Origin: Candidatus Kariarchaeota archaeon
GTDB taxonomy: Archaea; Asgardarchaeota; Heimdallarchaeia; Heimdallarchaeales; Kariarchaeaceae
Length of the DNA stretch: 8,273 nt
Assembly: GCA_016839545.1 (NCBI GenBank)
Contig: JAEOUB010000593.1
Location: forward strand, 1-8,273
Reading direction: 5' to 3'
The notes beneath the pieces are model-generated. The model was not told where the DNA came from and made no database searches. It worked only from the letters and a program-made list of their open reading frames with translations. Shown piece after piece: positions 5,888 to 8,273 of the stretch. A program made the position numbers and the translations under genes. Every line of letters starts with the position of its first letter. The first letter of the stretch is position 1.

Positions 5888-7267
5888 ATGACAGACGACC
5901 AATCCCCCCAAAATTCTGAGACCTCCCAGGTTTCAATCCCTCATGCTGATGCCTCCAGCCTGCGACAGTACTGGATGTTCTTCTCCGGGCAGCTTCTTTC
6001 CCTGTTCGGCTCATCCGTGGTGCAGTTTGCAATCATCTGGTGGCTGACTATTACGGCCTCACAGGACTTTCCTGGAAAAGAGGCAACCATCCTCGCCCTG
6101 GCATCCATTGCCGGGTTTGCACCCTTTGTTCTCACCTCCCTGTTTGCAGGAGTTCTGGTGGATCGGTGGAACCGCAAGTGGGTGCTGGGAGTGGCAGATT
6201 ATGTACAGGCAGCCGTTACCGGAGTTCTTCTGGTGACCTTCTGGCTGGGATATGCCTCCATTCCTGTGGTCTTGGTCATTCTTGCCATCCGTGCAATTGC
6301 CCAAGGGTTTCATAGCCCAGCTACGCAGGCAATTATTCCATTGATGGTGCCACGCGAGCAGTACCAAATTGTAACCAGCTACAATTACCTGTTCAATTCG
6401 GCCATCTTTCTTGTCGGTCCCATGGTAGGTGCCGTTCTTGTGGAATGGGTTGGCGTGGATAATCTTGCCACCATCCTCTGGGTTGACATGATCAGCTTTC
6501 TCATGGCTGTCATTCCCCTGGCACTGATCACTATCCCCGATATCACCAAGGAGAAGCGTGAGGCCAAGGAGAAGACCAGTTTTCGACAGGAGTTCAAAGA
6601 GGGTATCTCTTTCATTGTGAAGGCCAAGGGTCTTTTACCTCTGCTCCTGACATTCACGCTGATCAACATTTTAGTTACGCCGGTAATGATGCTCATGCCG
6701 CTGGTGGCAGTTGCAGATAACCTGCTTGCAGGAACCGCAACCACGCTGGCTATTATCATGATCTCCAATCAGGGAGGAACATTCTCAGGTTCATTCCTGC
6801 TTACCCGTTTCAAGCCTTTCAAACAGAATGTCAGGGGTGTGGCTATAGGCCAGTTTGCCATCTACCTGGGAGTGCTGGGAATGGCAGTGGGTGCCATGCT
6901 GGGTAACCTGTGGATAGTGGCTGCATTTGCTTTTGTCGACGGATTGGGTATGCCCATCGCAAATATTCATAGCCAAAATGTGTGGCTTTCAGTTGTTCCT
7001 CCTGAACTTCAGGGGCGTGTGATGTCAGTTCGACAGGCAATTGCATGGATCATGATACCTGTGGCTCAATTCGCAGGTGGTATCCTTGCTGACCGGTTTG
7101 GTATTCTTACTGTCTACTATGGCGGTGCAGCTATTGGTCTGGTGGCACTGACCCTGGCATGGTATCTCACCTCATTCCCACGAGTGGAAGCCATCCTGGG
7201 TCTGGATGTCGAGCCAGTCGTCCCCTCTATTGAAATGGCAGAACCGGTAGTCACCACTGATACCTAG
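5888..7267 (+). CDS. MFS drug/toxin efflux transporter (MefA/DHA3-like)
   Basis: A 459-residue major facilitator superfamily protein with about 12 membrane segments between residues ~25 and 430, plus hydrophilic tails. Motif A is clear after the second segment: GVLVDRWNRK (Gly88, Asp92, Arg93, Arg96). A degenerate second-half copy is visible in GGILADRFG. The charged central loop between segments 6 and 7 (TKEKREAKEK...) is typical. Overall it resembles the MFS_3 group (macrolide/enterobactin-type exporters), proton-driven pumps that expel drugs or natural compounds; the true substrate is unknown. The start at ATG 5888 is chosen for its SD. A TATA box and two operators precede it, and the divergent winged-helix gene probably represses it until an inducer appears. 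Its TAG stop overlaps the stop of the convergent SRPBCC gene in one shared CTAG (7264-7267). Confidence 0.92.
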   Translation: MTDDQSPQNSETSQVSIPHADASSLRQYWMFFSGQLLSLFGSSVVQFAIIWWLTITASQDFPGKEATILALASIAGFAPFVLTSLFAGVLVDRWNRKWVLGVADYVQAAVTGVLLVTFWLGYASIPVVLVILAIRAIAQGFHSPATQAIIPLMVPREQYQIVTSYNYLFNSAIFLVGPMVGAVLVEWVGVDNLATILWVDMISFLMAVIPLALITIPDITKEKREAKEKTSFRQEFKEGISFIVKAKGLLPLLLTFTLINILVTPVMMLMPLVAVADNLLAGTATTLAIIMISNQGGTFSGSFLLTRFKPFKQNVRGVAIGQFAIYLGVLGMAVGAMLGNLWIVAAFAFVDGLGMPIANIHSQNVWLSVVPPELQGRVMSVRQAIAWIMIPVAQFAGGILADRFGILTVYYGGAAIGLVALTLAWYLTSFPRVEAILGLDVEPVVPSIEMAEPVVTTDT

Positions 7268-7704
7268 AAATCCTCAATATATCTTTTCAGAGCTCTCAGT
7301 CTCATCTTCATCTCATATGACAGAACCCACTTGATGACAAAATATACAGGTTTGAAATACGACCTCGGTTCGAACTTGTAGCCAAATATGATCCTGGTTG
7401 TTGTATCATCCACGACCTCGAAATTCCAGTAACCTGAGAATTTGGAGAACAATCTAGACGATGAGATCATCTTCATGGCTACCTGCTCAGGCTCCCTGTA
7501 GTTGACATACTCCACAGTCATTGTCATTCTCTGTTTGGAGACCACAGATACCTGAAAGCCCTTGGCCAGTCCAATATCGGGGGTGTGAATGGTGTATTCC
7601 CTGATAAAGGGATCCCACTCCCCACGCCTGGAGTAATCCTGTGCTACGGCAAATGCGGTGTCGATATCACCGTTCACAACAAGCTCGTGTCTGACTGAGT
7701 ACAC
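7264..7704 (-). CDS. SRPBCC/START-like ligand-binding protein
   Basis: A 146-residue protein filling one SRPBCC (Bet v1/START/polyketide cyclase-like) domain. It begins with strand YSVRHELVVNGDIDTAFAV, then the family-typical YSRRGEWDPFI (Trp30, Asp31), a run of beta strands (about 50-112) and a long amphipathic C-terminal helix (about 119-144). Such domains bind hydrophobic ligands in a deep cavity; some are cyclases, lipid carriers or stress proteins, and nothing here fixes the ligand. The frame is open back to 7839, but that would add 45 unlike-domain residues overlapping the zinc-finger gene. A TATA box (7727-7736) about 27 bp before GTG 7704 supports a leaderless GTG start that coincides with the domain start. 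GTG 7719 is the main alternative (five more residues). The gene is tail-to-tail with the MFS gene, sharing CTAG. Confidence 0.82.
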   Translation of the reverse strand: MYSVRHELVVNGDIDTAFAVAQDYSRRGEWDPFIREYTIHTPDIGLAKGFQVSVVSKQRMTMTVEYVNYREPEQVAMKMISSSRLFSKFSGYWNFEVVDDTTTRIIFGYKFEPRSYFKPVYFVIKWVLSYEMKMRLRALKRYIEDF

Positions 7705-7726
7705 AGCTAGATATCTCACTGTTGAT

Positions 7727-7736
7727 GTATAAATGA
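7727..7736 (-). promoter_or_regulatory. TATA box of the SRPBCC gene
   Basis: On the minus strand this reads CATTTATACA, containing TTTATACA, centred about 27 bp before GTG 7704. It lies in the 58-bp gap after the zinc-finger gene's stop, so the SRPBCC gene can be transcribed on its own. Confidence 0.6.
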
Positions 7737-7762
7737 CGGGATCGGGGGGCAACAGTCGGGTA

Positions 7763-8110
7763 TCAGGATACCTGTCTGTTGAGCAGGTAGAGACCAGGTT
7801 GATAGCAGTAGGAGCACATGCGGTTGGCACGGTTTGCATCGTTCAGACAGTTGATGTGAGTCTTTGATTTGCAGCTGCGACAGTAGCCATGGGCTTCATC
7901 ACCAACAACCTCATCACACGAGGGACAGGCAGTGCTTGGTGGAAACTCCACAGGTGTAAGTGCTGGCGAATTACATACAGGACAGTGGGTGTTGATGCCC
8001 TCCACACAGCTGAGATGAAAATCGTTGGCACAAGCAGGGCAGATCAGGATGTCCTCACACAGTATTGACTCGACTTTGAAACAGATCTCACAGTATACCT
8101 CTTTTATCAT
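7763..8110 (-). CDS. Tandem C4HC3 (RING/PHD-like) zinc-binding protein
   Basis: A 115-residue protein made almost wholly of two zinc modules with the same ligand order. Module 1: Cys7-x2-Cys10-x13-Cys24-x2-Cys27-x4-His32-x2-Cys35-x7-Cys43-x2-Cys46. Module 2: Cys62-x2-Cys65-x11-Cys77-x2-Cys80-x4-His85-x2-Cys88-x10-Cys99-x2-Cys102. Each would bind two zinc ions in a cross-brace or treble-clef fold like PHD/RING fingers. The first loop and the short gap before the last pair do not match either eukaryotic class exactly. RING-like domains occur in some archaea with ubiquitin-type systems, and others are simple protein- or nucleic-acid-binding ribbons. No ubiquitin, E1 or E2 gene is visible here, so ligase activity is speculation. 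The start is ATG 8110, preceded by GGAAGGT. TATA-like boxes lie at 8141-8148 and about 8178-8185 on this strand. Confidence 0.85.
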   Translation of the reverse strand: MIKEVYCEICFKVESILCEDILICPACANDFHLSCVEGINTHCPVCNSPALTPVEFPPSTACPSCDEVVGDEAHGYCRSCKSKTHINCLNDANRANRMCSYCYQPGLYLLNRQVS

Positions 8111-8140
8111 ATTTTACCTTCCCGGGGGTTGAAACCTATG

Positions 8141-8148
8141 TATAGATA
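8141..8148 (-). promoter_or_regulatory. TATA-like box of the zinc-finger gene
   Basis: TATCTATA on the minus strand, within CTATCTATACAT, about 30 bp before ATG 8110. The same 8-mer recurs on the plus strand at 8199-8206, making a mirrored pair. A second candidate for this gene, CCTTATATG, lies at about 8178-8186. Confidence 0.45.
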
Positions 8149-8198
8149 GTTTTCAAAGGAATATGGGGGATAATTACATATAAGGACAACCTATATGT

Positions 8199-8206
8199 TA
8201 TCTATA
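8199..8206 (+). promoter_or_regulatory. TATA-like box of the gene leaving the window
   Basis: TATCTATA (in GTTATCTATATTTC) on the plus strand, about 60 bp before ATG 8262. This would give a leader of about 30 nt that includes the strong SD at 8253-8257. Confidence 0.42.
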
Positions 8207-8261
8207 TTTCGAATGAATGAAACTGAGGGATCCAAAGTGTTTTTCAAGGTTCGGAGGGAAA

Positions 8262-8273
8262 ATGAGTCAACCC
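8262..8273 (+). CDS. Start of an unidentified gene running off the window
   Basis: ATG 8262 (MSQP...) follows GGAGG at 8253-8257 with 4 nt spacing, a strong ribosome binding site, and a TATA-like box sits upstream. An in-frame ATG at 8217 would add 15 residues (MKLRDPKCFSRFGGK). A second open frame from ATG 8213 (MNETEGSKVFFKV...) also runs to the window end and cannot be excluded. Four codons say nothing about function. Confidence 0.4.

Noticed and set aside
6385..6768. 127-codon minus-strand frame inside the MFS gene
   Set aside because: Antisense to hydrophobic, motif-bearing MFS sequence; the product is repetitive Ser/Arg/Thr text typical of an antisense shadow.
1..8273. CRISPR arrays, tRNA/rRNA genes, insertion sequences or att sites
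   Set aside because: I saw no regularly spaced repeats, cloverleaf-like sequences, transposase motifs or terminal inverted repeats.

Overview
The window looks archaeal. Several genes have a TATA-like box (CTTATAATT, CTTATATAC, TTTATACA) about 25-30 bp before the best start codon, which fits TBP/TFB promoters and leaderless or short-leader mRNAs. There are also GGAGTGAT/AGGTG-type Shine-Dalgarno sites and a U-rich terminator, and no bacterial -35/-10 pairs stand out. A protein with two RING/PHD-like C4HC3 zinc modules would suit an Asgard-type archaeon, but that placement is inference and the sequence alone does not settle it.

Layout. (1) 1-2309, + strand: the end of an ABC transporter ATPase and its large, internally duplicated ABC-2 type permease, translationally coupled. 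(2) 2306-3418, - strand: a 66-codon reading frame that is either a tiny gene or the tail of a lost gene, then a membrane-anchored SGNH/GDSL hydrolase. (3) 3562-4380, + strand: a MerB-type alkylmercury lyase homologue with every key Cys/Asp in register, its own TATA box, a dyad directly upstream and a T-rich terminator. (4) 4381-5695, - strand: a DinB-fold putative metalloenzyme and, upstream of it, a winged-helix regulator. (5) 5734-5866: a divergent control region with three copies of the dyad CTGTTCAA-N6-TTGAATAG. (6) 5888-7267, + strand: an MFS efflux pump. (7) 7264-8110, - strand: an SRPBCC/START-like protein and a double zinc-finger protein. (8) 8111-8273: another divergent promoter region and the very start of a + strand gene that leaves the window.

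How they may work together. The clearest regulatory unit is the winged-helix protein, the three operators and the MFS pump, which together resemble a self-contained drug/toxin-responsive efflux switch. The MerB-like enzyme, the ABC exporter and the MFS pump give the region a detoxification flavour, but no mercuric reductase or classical mer regulator is present, so a joint pathway is not shown. Most other genes look like ordinary single-gene units. The items most worth following are the three-operator switch, the MerB homologue with intact catalytic residues, the tandem C4HC3 zinc protein and the short reading frame at 2306-2506.
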